Source: Sipunculus nudus (lineage: Eukaryota > Annelida > Sipuncula > Golfingiida > Sipunculidae). Taken from it: a stretch of 64,000 nt of DNA. Each line of letters opens with the position of its first letter. Position 1 is the first letter of the stretch. The stretch is taken from positions 56,959,750 to 57,023,749 of the forward strand of contig CM049318.1 in assembly GCA_026874595.1 (NCBI GenBank). Direction: 5' to 3'. The notes under the pieces were generated by a model, which saw nothing but the letters and a program-made list of their open reading frames with translations, had not been told where the DNA came from and did not search any database. Positions 52,264-60,679 of this stretch are shown here, one piece after another. The position numbers were made by a program, and so were the translations under genes.

Positions 52264-52317
52264 CAGGGAAACCACTGGGCAGAAGTTTTTGCACAAAGAG
52301 CTGCCAATCAAACAGAT
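52264..52317 (-). CDS. Candidate 54-bp coding exon of a host gene
   Basis: On the minus strand the exon follows a good acceptor (TTTTTCTTTCAG) and ends at a consensus donor (CCCTG followed by GTAAGTC). It begins with the last two bases of a codon and ends with the first base of one (phase 1 to phase 1). In the phase set by the upstream candidate exon (54066-54128) it is open, reading LFDWQLFVQKLLPSGFP. Another frame is also open (CLIGSSLCKNFCPVV). I do not recognise the protein. Host gene, product unknown; support rests only on splice sites and phase agreement. Confidence 0.45.
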
Positions 52318-54065
52318 CTGAAAGAAAAATCTGACATATTAGTAAGTCTATTCATGATCATCTGAGTGTTATTAGAAGTTTTCTCTCTTAATATTTACAA
52401 CACTGCACTTATAATCCTCAAACCACTGGATAATCTGTAAGAGTTCGCTCTACTGAGTGATGCTACTCGCTTTTTAGGCAACAAATCAACCCCCGGACAA
52501 TTACACCCCTAGACAAATTACCCCCTATTATTTAACTCCCTACACACCGACATTAACCTTGCAATATATACATGCTTGTACTTCATTTGTAAGCTTTAGA
52601 ATAACGTAAAGAACAACCGTTTCTATGTTGACAGAAATATTTCAACGTTTTTTGTAAACAGCTGATAATAAATATGCTCAGACGAAACATAATTAAAGAA
52701 ATAAAAAAGGTAAAATATTATAAAATATATCAATATTGTGACGACAATCATATACTGGCAATATTATAGATAATTTAGAAGCGCTTGACTTTAAGCATAT
52801 ATAGAAATTCATTGAGTCTTTATTATACACTATCACTACAAGGAAAAATCAAATAATGACAATATAATTCATGATGTATTTCCATTGTTTTGAAATTTAA
52901 TTTTTTTTTGTCATTTAAACCTCTGGCATTTATATGCCATTTACAAACAATTAAAACATAATTTGTCAAATATGAATTTATGGTCCTTCATTTTTACAAT
53001 GTTTATTATATACCATGGTGGTACATGTAAATTGTCTGGAAGGGAATTTTCTCGGGGGTAATGGTCGCGGGGGGTGGGGGGGGGGGGGGGCGTCCGGGGA
53101 TGGGAGTTTCCCGGAGGATAATGGTCCTAATGCAAGCCCTTCGTTAGGAGTTTTAATTAGAAACAGAGCTTATGAAACCACCCTGTTGTGAACTACAAAG
53201 TTAATCTGTAGAAGTAAACCAACACCCTAAACTGTGAACATGTTAACCAAATATCTTAAAAAATACTCCCACCAGATTTTAATTTAGTCCCACTGTCAGT
53301 ATACAATGTCAACTGTCAGTTTTGGCAGTTGTAAATAGATGAAAAAACAGGGCAAGTGACATTGACAGTGTTACTCTAAAGAGATAAATTGAAAGATACC
53401 CATATTTTTGAGTGCTGATATATATTATTTCTTTAGATCTTGGCATTTTAAATGCTGATTACATATTCTTGCGGCAGAATCCATTTATTTGTGGACTGGC
53501 TCCCTGTCTCACAATTACCAGCGCCACATGTGTAAGGGGGGGGGCTTACTTACCTAATAATCTACAATATTTTCATATTATTAAAATATTTTAAAATTTA
53601 ACCCATTCATCAATACATTTTTGTCTTTAAACAAGATTGATTTTTAATTTTGCATGTTTATATGGGATATTATGAAAAATCCATTTGTCAATCTCTAAAA
53701 TATGTAACTTTTGTTTTTCCCTTATAACATCATATAATAACCCGACACAAGTGTCCATTTTCAAAATTCATATACTGCAAAAACAAGCACATTTATCCCA
53801 AAATTTTATTTCATAATTAAAAAAAGTATGCCATGTAGATATCATATCTAAGAAATTCCATTGGTAGAAAAAAGTGTCCACTTTTCTCTTAAGTCCACAG
53901 TTTTAAAATGCAATATTAGGATAGAAAACAGCAGCTCCATAAGGTTTAAAAAATCTGAGTCCGGATCTTAAATCTAAAATAATCTGGAAACTCATAGCAG
54001 AACCTGTGCCAAGGGTCAGTTTTCCCGTGTAAATACACACACACACATAAATATTGGTTGCTCAC
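52318..54065. other. AT-rich DNA, likely intron
   Basis: 1,748 bases between the two candidate exons. Mostly AT-rich, with a pure G run at about 53076-53090 inside a purine-rich patch, a second G run at about 53537-53544, and a short region near 53,290-53,370 rich in TGTCAGT and CAGTGT. No coding frame of note on either strand. Confidence 0.4.
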
Positions 54066-54128
54066 CTAAGCAGTTTCCTTTTATGTCGGCTATGCTTTTG
54101 CAGTCAGTCCCATCACTCGTTCTAAATT
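54066..54128 (-). CDS. Candidate 63-bp coding exon of a host gene
   Basis: On the minus strand the exon follows an acceptor CATCTTTTTCAG and ends at CTTAG followed by GTGAGCAA, a consensus donor. Of three frames only one is open, starting with two bases that complete a codon and ending with one base, so it is phase 1 to phase 1. It reads FRTSDGTDCKSIADIKGNCL. The next candidate exon, 1.75 kb downstream, continues in phase. Small symmetric exons of 63 and 54 bases suggest a gene built of short exons, possibly a secreted or modular protein; function unknown. Confidence 0.45.
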
Positions 54129-54434
54129 CTGAAAAAGATGGTTGTTCCAATTAAATGATAATAATGGTAGAACTCACAATGGAAAAGATTATGGCATTAA
54201 ATGGGGCATCATAAGCAGAGACATAGCCTGAGCAAAATCGGGTTGTGTGTGTGTGTGGGGGGGGGGGGGGGGGGGCGGTAAATGCTTTGCCAGAGCGAAG
54301 CATAACGAGGGGGCGTGCAGAAATTGTCTAAAATCTATGCTATAAATGCTGTGTTTATTTTGCTTATAATATAAGAAGGAGGCAACTATTTGATATTTGT
54401 TGCAGCTATCCAGTCTTCCACCTATATGTGAAGT

Positions 54435-54482
<48 letters not shown>

Positions 54483-54496
54483 TTTGGGGGGGGGGT
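54129..54496. repeat. Simple-sequence cluster left of the virus-like element
   Basis: Contains a GT run followed by about 20 G residues (54243-54277), a TA microsatellite (about 54437-54474), then T and G runs to 54495. No gene is seen. Such runs often sit at integration hot spots or assembly joints. Confidence 0.6.
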
Positions 54497-54599
54497 AGTA
54501 CCAGACTGATTATTTAAAAAAAAGTTTATTGTGACCAAGTAAAATGAATGATAAAGTTGACGTTTCCAGACTTCTTCAAGAATAACCAGAAAATACTAT

Positions 54600-55093
54600 T
54601 TTACCTCACAGAGAGGACACATCCACGGGAGTAGTTATGGGGTGGTACCTACTAAAGTGTTTGTACTTGATGACCTTAGGAGTGCACCTGTCCCCGGGTT
54701 TGTTTACAAACAAAGGGTTGTTGACCTGGAGGGGCTGAGCGGTAACTGGGTCAAGTGGAACATCTGGCCAACTGGGTCAACAGGCCTCTCCTGTGTTTGT
54801 TTTGTTGGTATGTTGTGGTGATATCTGATTGCTGTAAATGTAAGGGTGACATTGTGATGATGACCAGACGTCTGGTTTTATAAAATATTGACCTTTGGTT
54901 ATACATCTGGAAAGTTCTGCAGGTCGGGTAAGGTTCCGGACGACCACAGGATGTCTGTTCAACTGGAGGTGTGTTGCTAAATGCAGGGCATGATAAGCCA
55001 GCCTGTCTCATCTGCCTGGCCTGGTTGTGGCCCGCGAAACCGCAGTATTGCACAAGACCACGTGGTCGTTCTGGAATGTTCTGAATGGTGACG
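54600..55093. other. Left non-coding flank of the virus-like element
   Basis: About 490 bases, GC-richer than the host DNA to the left, probably part of the terminal repeat or left leader. An open minus-strand frame (54751-55053) has no start context or recognisable motif and is not called. I see no tandem repeats. Confidence 0.4.
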
Positions 55094-55094
55094 C

Positions 55095-55130
55095 TGATGT
55101 CACCAGCTAAAAATAAACCAGTTTATATAA
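55095..55130 (+). promoter_or_regulatory. CRE-like site and TATA box
   Basis: GACGCTGATGTCACC (core TGATGTCA, 55095-55102) is followed 21 bases later by TATATAA (55124-55130). The ATG at 55166 lies 35 bases past the TATA box, a normal distance for a short leader. The same GACGCTGA(T/C)GTCAC block precedes the next gene. Confidence 0.6.
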
Positions 55131-55165
55131 ACTCCCTAATCGGGACTTGCCAACACAAACCAGCC

Positions 55166-55807
55166 ATGGACTTTCAAGGCAAGACGTTTTATGGCAGCCC
55201 TGCGTACAGTTATGACGAGCGGCCGACCAAACGGCCGAGGGCTGGCTCACCAACCTTTGGCGATGTTCGTCAAGAAATGAGCACAAGTTATTACAACGAG
55301 ATGCAGAATGGGTCAGGAGTCACCCTAGCTGACCTGAAAGGGCAGCTGTGCCTGCCTCTGGCCACATGGCGAGCCCCGGCTCAACCGTCCAACATAAAAC
55401 AGCACTTTACAGCAAACAGCGGCTACTTCTACGCGTCAAAATTCATCATGATAGACCAGGACGAATCGGAGGTCAATTTCTACAAGGTGGCCAGCGAAAA
55501 ATACGGACAGCCTGACCACAACAAAGTTTGCACCCTGAACAAAGCGGCTGTCAAGTCGCTAAAGAAGCTCCTCGACACCATTCATCATTTTGTCAAGGAA
55601 GAAAAACCCAGCCAGCCGTTCCTTTTGAGCATGGTGGACGAAATGGACGAACAACAGGAACCTACCTTCAGCCGGTTGGAGTGTCAAGTCCAATTTGACC
55701 AGTACGAGATAATCTATGTGGCTATCCGGACCTGCTTCAACCAGAACTTCGGGGTGCCGGGGCCAAGAAACCCAACTGGAAACCAGCCCTTGGGGAACTG
55801 CGACTGA
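55166..55807 (+). CDS. Unrecognised protein 1 of the virus-like element
   Basis: A 213-residue protein. I prefer the ATG at 55166 over one at 55085 because a TATA box (55124-55130) lies between them. The N terminus (residues 1-35) is rich in Arg, Pro and Tyr, with a basic patch (RPTKRPRAGS) that could be a nuclear signal. The middle and C-terminal parts are mixed alpha/beta in character, with a Gln/Asn-rich end. Phrases such as NIKQHFTANSGYFYASKF and LSMVDEMDEQQEPTF are distinctive but match no family I recognise. It is the first of three plus-strand genes, each with its own promoter-like module, which suggests an early or accessory role. Function unknown. Confidence 0.65.
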   Translation: MDFQGKTFYGSPAYSYDERPTKRPRAGSPTFGDVRQEMSTSYYNEMQNGSGVTLADLKGQLCLPLATWRAPAQPSNIKQHFTANSGYFYASKFIMIDQDESEVNFYKVASEKYGQPDHNKVCTLNKAAVKSLKKLLDTIHHFVKEEKPSQPFLLSMVDEMDEQQEPTFSRLECQVQFDQYEIIYVAIRTCFNQNFGVPGPRNPTGNQPLGNCD

Positions 55808-56147
55808 CCAAAGACCAGTGGAACCGGTTTGTCCAGTATGCTTACCTGATTTACAAGTTGGTGCTCTTTCAGGCAAAAAAAGACGAACAGAGGGACTGAA
55901 AACTCTGTGAATACATAACCTCCTGCCAGATTATCTTAATAAGGTATACATTATCATAAACCCGTTATCCGTCTCCCTGGTTCATTTTCCATATCCGCTC
56001 CTGACTGTGTGGCTGATACATCCTGTTACATGTTACATCCTGTTACGCGTGTATATTTGTGTGCCTGGCCTCGCTGGTATTTGTGCTGAGCCAGTACGTC
56101 CAGTCCCTGCACCAAGCCAAACATCCGGTTTCGGGAAACTAGGACGC
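55808..56147 (+). other. Spacer between plus-strand genes 1 and 2
   Basis: About 340 bases without a clear gene. The frame at 55716-55910 overlapping the end of gene 1 looks like a shadow. AATAAGG near 55937 is only a partial match to a polyadenylation signal. The right end leads into the promoter of gene 2. Confidence 0.4.
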
Positions 56148-56175
56148 TGACGTCACTACAAACCATGTTTAAATT
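56148..56175 (+). promoter_or_regulatory. CRE site and TTTAAAT box
   Basis: GACGCTGACGTCACTA contains a perfect TGACGTCA (56148-56155), followed 12 bases later by GTTTAAATT (56167-56175), a TATA-like element. The gene's ATG is at 56230, 55 bases on. The block matches the one before gene 1 over about 15 bases. Confidence 0.55.
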
Positions 56176-56229
56176 CGCCGGTTTACCACCAGCTCAAAAC
56201 AGCACTGACATTCAAGCAAACCAGACGTG

Positions 56230-57009
56230 ATGGCAACCAACTGCGCTTTGAACTTCAATTATGGGAAACCCATCCCCAGCCTCCATCTCCAGCACCAGGC
56301 CATGGGTGCGGCAGCACACGCTACGGTATGGGCTATTACACATAACCCTTCACCCCACCCACTGATCACTGTATCCGAGAACAGGGAGACTGAATATACC
56401 AGCAACAGCACCAACCGTGTAACGCACAGCAAGGTGGACGGCTGGACAATACACAACAGTAAAGAAAAGCTGTATGATACGTACTTTGATGTAGCTGAGT
56501 ACTTTGAAATTAACAGTCGAGCCTGCCGTGTCCCAGAGTTCCAAGCAAACCAGTTCAATGATACCAATCGCACGGTGCTGACCGCCATGACGGGGGTACA
56601 GTCCCGTGTGAGTGGTGACAAACTCATGCTGGAGGTCAGCACCCGGAGTGGGCGAGCGGTGCTGTACTGGAAGAATGAGGAGGGGGAGAGGGGAGAAATG
56701 GAATTGGACCTAAACTGCTTTACCAATGTGCTTCACCAGCTCCCAAGCCTGCTGATGGAAATGGAGTCACACGTCAATAAAAATAAGGAAAATGACCACT
56801 TTTTCGGTAAGATCAATTATTTTCTTCTATTGAGAAACAAGAAAGGTAACGCCCCTTCACTGCTCGAAATGAAGGACGACCTCAGTGTCGTGATACACCG
56901 CCAAGCTACTTACCCAGCCTTTGTAAAGCGCATAGACGAGACATATGAGATGGACCCGAAATACTTTGACGTGACCAACGAGGAGTGGGACCGTTTCAAC
57001 CGGAAATAG
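56230..57009 (+). CDS. Unrecognised protein 2 of the virus-like element
   Basis: A 259-residue protein from the ATG at 56230. No signal peptide or membrane segment is evident. The sequence is of soluble, mixed alpha/beta type, with an acidic C-terminal third (MEMDPKYFDVTNEEWDRFN-like segments). Distinctive pieces are KVDGWTIHNSKEKLYDTYFD and SGRAVLYWKNEEGERGEMEL, the latter looking like paired beta strands. It is similar in length and in promoter layout to gene 1, but I see no sequence relation between them. Possible roles include a DNA-binding or host-interaction protein; this is guesswork and no function is assigned. Confidence 0.65.
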   Translation: MATNCALNFNYGKPIPSLHLQHQAMGAAAHATVWAITHNPSPHPLITVSENRETEYTSNSTNRVTHSKVDGWTIHNSKEKLYDTYFDVAEYFEINSRACRVPEFQANQFNDTNRTVLTAMTGVQSRVSGDKLMLEVSTRSGRAVLYWKNEEGERGEMELDLNCFTNVLHQLPSLLMEMESHVNKNKENDHFFGKINYFLLLRNKKGNAPSLLEMKDDLSVVIHRQATYPAFVKRIDETYEMDPKYFDVTNEEWDRFNRK

Positions 57010-57073
57010 TTGTGTCACTTACTCAAAACACTTTGGGATTTCTGCCCGCAGCCGCAGACTTGTCACATGACCC

Positions 57074-57116
57074 TGACGTAAGCACCAAATCGGTTATCTC
57101 TGCGTGACTATATTTA
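57074..57116 (+). promoter_or_regulatory. Half-CRE and TATA box
   Basis: CCCTGACGTAAGC (TGACGTAA, 57074-57081) and TATATTTA (57109-57116) precede the ATG at 57151 by 34 bases. This is the third instance of a CRE-like site followed by a TATA-like box before a plus-strand gene. Confidence 0.5.
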
Positions 57117-57150
57117 GCTTGGATGTACTCCGTGCCTTTCATTCTGAGCT

Positions 57151-57753
57151 ATGTGTTTGCTGATAGCAGACGTGTTGTCCTGTGTCCTGTATCCGTTCAT
57201 TCTAATCGGGCAGTGTTGTTGTATTGCTATCGATAGTTGCTGTGACAAACGCCGTCGTAAGCAGCAGAAAAAAATGTCAGTTAAAATCAACCCCGAGTCA
57301 GAAAACCAGAACGTCTACCAAACTTCCGGAGGAGTCGACGGGGGGAGAGGTGTGAGCAAAGAACAATTATGTACTTGGGCCATAGCCCTGATTAAGCAGA
57401 TCAAGGATGAGTCACAGCACCCATGGACGTGGAGGAAGTGTAGGGCCATAGAGAGGGGCATACAGGATTTGGCGAGATACGAGGAAAACACCAGTGACAT
57501 TGACAACGCGAGCTGCTGTACTTCTGGCAGTTTTAGTAGTCTTTATTGCAGTAGCAGCGGCGAGGACAGTGAAAATCATGAAGGGGATAACAATAACGAC
57601 CGGACCAACAACGGTGTATCCGTCAGACGTCATAGACGCAAAAAGAAAACACTTAAACGCTCCGGCATTGATGCTCACACCTCAAATGACAGCGATGAAT
57701 GTGTGGCACTAGACGACCTCACTGACGACAGTGGTCCAAATTTTATAGACTAA
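57151..57753 (+). CDS. Small membrane-anchored, Ser/Asp-rich protein
   Basis: A 200-residue protein. Residues 1-32 form a hydrophobic, Cys-rich segment (LLIADVLSCVLYPFILIG, then CCCIAIDSCC) followed directly by KRRRKQQKK, the pattern of a membrane anchor with likely acylated cysteines and a cytoplasmic basic stop. Residues 65-110 are helical with tryptophans (HPWTWRKCRAIERGIQDLARY). The C-terminal 90 residues are Ser, Asp and Asn rich, with a basic cluster (RRHRRKKKTLKR) and an acidic tail. I do not recognise the family. It is the last plus-strand gene, ending in TAATAA 66 bases before a polyadenylation signal. Confidence 0.6.
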   Translation: MCLLIADVLSCVLYPFILIGQCCCIAIDSCCDKRRRKQQKKMSVKINPESENQNVYQTSGGVDGGRGVSKEQLCTWAIALIKQIKDESQHPWTWRKCRAIERGIQDLARYEENTSDIDNASCCTSGSFSSLYCSSSGEDSENHEGDNNNDRTNNGVSVRRHRRKKKTLKRSGIDAHTSNDSDECVALDDLTDDSGPNFID

Positions 57754-57818
57754 TAAGAACTATTAAAACCTCAACAGTCAACTTGGATGTAGCGACAGGA
57801 GAGTTTGTATTATTTAGA

Positions 57819-57860
57819 AATAAAAACACATCTGTATATATTTTTTTTCATGATTTTATT
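57819..57860. terminator. Convergent polyadenylation signals
   Basis: AATAAA at 57819-57824 serves the plus-strand genes. On the minus strand AATAAA (57855-57860) overlaps the stop codon of the protease gene. Between them lies a T/A-rich run. The two transcription blocks therefore end within about 40 bases of each other, typical of compact viral genomes. Confidence 0.7.
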
Positions 57861-58396
57861 CATTTATTATCATTAAGAGAGTGTGTGTAATCGCGTATGT
57901 GCTTGAAAGTTTCAGCAGCCAGAGCGTTGTTGTAGTCGTAGTCCCCAGGCTTGTAATATTTCTCCACCAGGTCATCCATGCTTGTCCCTGGGTGCGTGAG
58001 TTTGAGTGTGATGAATGTGACGCAGTGTTGCCCGCATGTGGACACTGTAGGATCCGTGATGTTTTGCACGTCCTGCTCGTTCCAGTCCCAACGGTCAGCC
58101 ACAGTGTTGTTGTCTATAAAACGTTGGACCGGTTTCTGTATAGGGGGTAGCCCGTAGGGGTAAAAAAATTCCAGCTCCTCACCCTTTTCGTGGTAGATGC
58201 ACTGCCAGTGCTCTCCTGAGGTCCCGCTGCTCCCCGTGTTGATCACCAGTGCATAAGGGGGGTCCAGTCGGAGGTGACGCAGGGTGTCGGAAGGTCGGGT
58301 CCCCTTGTATTTTTCCTTCAGCAGATTTTTTAACACACTGTCTAGCTCGTCCTCCCACAGGGGTTTATCGTGATCACTCCCAGCTGACCCTAACAT
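57860..58396 (-). CDS. Adenain-type cysteine protease
   Basis: A 178-residue protein, slightly shorter than adenovirus protease (about 200). The family is a C5-type cysteine protease that matures capsid and core proteins during assembly. Visible signatures are the histidine motif GEHWQCIYH (about residues 61-69), the strand-turn motif EFFYPYGLPP (about 75-84) and the cysteine motif STCGQHCVTFITL (about 118-130), in the order and spacing of adenain. The ATG at 58396 begins MLGSAGSDHDKPLW. It is the last gene of the minus-strand block. Such proteases are standard in Polintons and adintoviruses. Confidence in the family is high. Confidence 0.85.
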   Translation of the reverse strand: MLGSAGSDHDKPLWEDELDSVLKNLLKEKYKGTRPSDTLRHLRLDPPYALVINTGSSGTSGEHWQCIYHEKGEELEFFYPYGLPPIQKPVQRFIDNNTVADRWDWNEQDVQNITDPTVSTCGQHCVTFITLKLTHPGTSMDDLVEKYYKPGDYDYNNALAAETFKHIRDYTHSLNDNK

Positions 58397-58457
58397 TTTT
58401 CTTCGGATCGATGATCAGTTTCTCCTCGTTCTCCGAAAGGACTACGAGGGTTAGGGC

Positions 58458-58949
58458 TTAATCTGTGGCTTTTGAGAAGTTTAACTTGAACGTGATGTTA
58501 CCAAACTCCTTCAGGTGCTGCCTGTCCTCGTCTCCAAGGCTCATGTCACCCGTCAGGTCGAAACCGTACAGGCAGAACCCGTTGGGGTAATCCTGGAAAC
58601 TGATGTTGAAAGACATGTTGGAATCCAGACGTTTACAGGTGGTCAGCAGACGCCTATAGGCCTCCCTATACTCCCGTGTTTCATAGTCCATACGGAGAGG
58701 GAACATTGGGTACACTTTTCCGTTTTTGACCAGCTGAAGCTCTTGTAGGTTGTGATGAGCAAAATTATAAGGGCATTTGGTCTTTTCGCCGGCGAAAGCC
58801 TCGTTGCTGACTAGCCCACACACCAGTTTCTGTGGCAGGGAACCAGTGTTAAACAGGTTACTGATGGTGTACTGCTTGCTGCCGGTGGGAACAGTGTGTG
58901 TGATGACCCTTGACCTCATGACTGGGATAGGTTTCTCCGCGGTCATCAA
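58458..58949 (-). CDS. F54H12.2-like capsid-type protein
   Basis: A 163-residue protein. The run LFNTGSLPQKLVCGLVSNEAF, then CPYNFAHHNLQELQL, then GFCLYGFDLT, and the ending NITFKLNFSKA match the pattern of the widespread invertebrate proteins annotated as F54H12.2-like, from memory (LFxxGxLPxxxVxGxVxNxAFxGxxxxNPFNFxHxNL ... GYxLFAFDLTxD ... LxLxFAKA). That pattern occupies the C-terminal part of those proteins, which I take to be jelly-roll capsid-type proteins of Polinton-like elements; that functional link is inference. Its ATG overlaps the previous gene's stop by four bases (ATGA), suggesting coupled expression from one transcript. Confidence 0.7.
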   Translation of the reverse strand: MMTAEKPIPVMRSRVITHTVPTGSKQYTISNLFNTGSLPQKLVCGLVSNEAFAGEKTKCPYNFAHHNLQELQLVKNGKVYPMFPLRMDYETREYREAYRRLLTTCKRLDSNMSFNISFQDYPNGFCLYGFDLTGDMSLGDEDRQHLKEFGNITFKLNFSKATD

Positions 58950-59488
58950 GGCCTTTTCCTTCTCCAGGATTTCGCTGTGCGGCGCAGGTTTCTGCTGCTG
59001 AGCAGTTGTCTGGCTATTTTAGACTTTACCAGTTCTACCGCTTTTTTCGCTACGGCACTCTTACCCGACTTAACCAGGGACCTGACAGCGTCGGTGGCTT
59101 TACGTGTCAGCCCGGCGCTGACCGATTTCATGCCGCTCCTGAGCCAGCCTTGCAGTCCAGTGCTGGCTGTTTTTTTAACTACTTTACTCCCCACCCTCTT
59201 GACCCCAGATTTCACGGCCCTGGCTCCAAATCTCTTGACTCCGGCTTTCACGGCTCTGGTCCCAATTCTCCTGACCCCAGTCCTGAGGGCTTTACTGCCG
59301 GCTTCCTTCAAGGCTGTCAGCCCCACTTTACCCAGGCTGCCCAGCAGTCCTTTGCCAACCATGTATTTACCCGACCCGAATCCGGGGGCCACAAACGGCA
59401 CGTTGCTACCCAGTGCCCCATAGCCGCGTTGGTAACGCCTACCAATGTACCTGCCCCCACTGCCAAGTTGATAACGTTGTCCGGGCAT
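58946..59488 (-). CDS. Basic Gly/Ala/Lys-rich core-type protein
   Basis: A 180-residue, strongly basic protein. The N terminus (residues 1-40) is Gly/Tyr/Arg-rich with repeated RYQ/RY motifs (GQRYQLGSGGRYIGRRYQRG). Residues 70-110 contain three to four tandem copies of an 11-residue basic unit resembling RAVKAGVKRFG. The C terminus is RRTAKSWRRKRP. It has no acidic patches, membrane helix or Cys. The composition fits a DNA-condensing core protein or a pVI-like protein of adenovirus-related elements; a definite family cannot be assigned. It sits between two other late-type genes in the minus-strand block. Confidence 0.6.
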   Translation of the reverse strand: MPGQRYQLGSGGRYIGRRYQRGYGALGSNVPFVAPGFGSGKYMVGKGLLGSLGKVGLTALKEAGSKALRTGVRRIGTRAVKAGVKRFGARAVKSGVKRVGSKVVKKTASTGLQGWLRSGMKSVSAGLTRKATDAVRSLVKSGKSAVAKKAVELVKSKIARQLLSSRNLRRTAKSWRRKRP

Positions 59489-59545
59489 GATTTCGGTGTT
59501 TATGCTTTGTGTTGGAGACTCGACATTTGCACTGTTTTGCTCTAT

Positions 59546-59695
59546 TTATTTAACCTTCCTTAAAATCTTGATCAAGTCGTTTCTGACTTTCCCGATGACC
59601 CTCAAGGCCCTTTTATTCCATTTTCTCATGCGTTTACCTCCTCTCCCTCTCTGATAGCGCCTCCCGCTTCCTCTCTGGTAACGTGTTCTGACCAT
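59546..59695 (-). CDS. Short basic peptide with RYQRG repeats
   Basis: A 49-residue peptide from the ATG at 59695 (an upstream start at 59734 is possible). It begins MVRTRYQRGSGRRYQRGRGG and continues with a basic helix ending ILRKVK. The two RYQRG motifs resemble the N terminus of the next gene's product (58946-59488), so the two may have arisen by duplication or share a localisation or cleavage signal. Likely a DNA-binding virion peptide; this is inferred from composition only. Confidence 0.5.
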   Translation of the reverse strand: MVRTRYQRGSGRRYQRGRGGKRMRKWNKRALRVIGKVRNDLIKILRKVK

Positions 59696-59734
59696 TTCTT
59701 TCACATTCACCCATCCACATTCACCAACGCTCAC

Positions 59735-60100
59735 AACTTATTTTGTGTTAAAAAAAAAACAAAAAAAAAACAGAGAAATGAAAATAAGAGATAGAAAAAA
59801 AAAACAACTTTATTTTGTTATTCATACATATCAGATTTTACAGCGGAGCACATCAAAACAACCCACTGGGAGGAGTCTCAGAGCAGTACTCAGCGAACGG
59901 CTCTTCGGGATTGGTGATTTCTCCGGTGCTGACGTTAATGTCATTCCCACAGTCCTCAGCCTGTTTTTCGATCCCCGCCTCCTCAGCTGCCTTGTTGATG
60001 ATATTGCTGGCAGTAGTTGCTGCGGCGACCTCTTTTGTCTTCTTAGCCTATTTAATTTTCCTGGCTTTTTTAGCCTCAGCTCTCTTCTTAGCAATCTCTC
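59735..60100 (-). other. A-rich stretch, polyadenylation signal and weak coding signal
   Basis: Contains A runs (59751-59770 and 59794-59804) and, on the minus strand, an AATAAA signal (59809-59814). Between about 59,850 and 60,100 the minus strand has Lys/Ala/Glu-rich coding-like composition, which I leave unresolved. The plus-strand frames here look like shadows. Confidence 0.45.
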
Positions 60101-60580
60101 TTATGTTAGGTTTTTGTATCCTGAACTTTTTCCTAGGGTTTCCAACTTGAAACTCCCCGTCAGTATTTCTTCCTCTTTGACTTTCCTCTTAACCCCTTTG
60201 CTTTTTTGTTTTTCCATGCTTTTCTGCATGGATTCCAGGAGGTTGATGCCAGTGCCCATCTTCTCGGCCTGTTTTTCCAACACCTTGAATGTGCTGGTCA
60301 GCTTGTCGGTGACCTCATTGTCCATGATGCAAAGGCGGGTGATCAGGTCCATCATCTGGTCCTGGGTCTCGATCTCGGGAACGAAGGGTCCGGTTAAATA
60401 GGTCTTGATGAGATGACCGCCTGGCAGCTCTTCATGCATCACGGATATGATGTGTTTCAGCCCCTCCACGGCTCGCAAGAGGGCGTCCATGATCTCAGCT
60501 CTCCCGGATATCTGAATCAGCATGGTGTGCCCAACAACCTTCTCGTCATCACTCTTGTTTGTAGGTTTGTTCTCCATCAC
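60101..60580 (-). CDS. Helical protein, unknown function
   Basis: A 159-residue protein starting MMENKPTNKSDDEK. Most of it is predicted by eye to be alpha-helical with heptad-like leucine/isoleucine spacing (about residues 28-60 and 85-125), then a Lys-rich segment (KSMEKQKSKGVKRKVKEEE). This suggests an oligomeric coiled-coil protein. I do not recognise a family. It is the first gene downstream of the CRE-rich intergenic region at 60,680-60,767 and may be expressed from it. Confidence 0.55.
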   Translation of the reverse strand: MMENKPTNKSDDEKVVGHTMLIQISGRAEIMDALLRAVEGLKHIISVMHEELPGGHLIKTYLTGPFVPEIETQDQMMDLITRLCIMDNEVTDKLTSTFKVLEKQAEKMGTGINLLESMQKSMEKQKSKGVKRKVKEEEILTGSFKLETLGKSSGYKNLT

Positions 60581-60679
60581 GATGTGTATGCGCCAGTTGT
60601 CGCGTTCAGAATGACAAGGGAGCGGTCTGCAGACTAAAGATAAAAGGTCTCATGACTCACTGTTCTATTTTCAGACCGA

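Noticed and set aside
52060-52311. 83-codon minus-strand frame with a signal-peptide-like internal segment (MRKIFGLVVVAILFVKV)
   Set aside because: It runs through a strong splice donor at 52,263; the first part is better explained as an exon and the rest as intron. The internal start could still be a tiny peptide, but nothing supports it.
53412-53594. 60-codon plus-strand frame with a poly-G-encoded segment
   Set aside because: AT-rich, no motif, contains a G-run; no support.
54751-55053. 100-codon minus-strand frame at the left of the virus-like element
   Set aside because: No motif, no promoter, overlaps the likely leader/terminal-repeat region; two frames are open at once, so likely chance.
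59006-60397. Plus-strand frames of up to 218 codons opposite the minus-strand gene block
   Set aside because: Shadows; the minus-strand frames have the recognisable composition and gene spacing.
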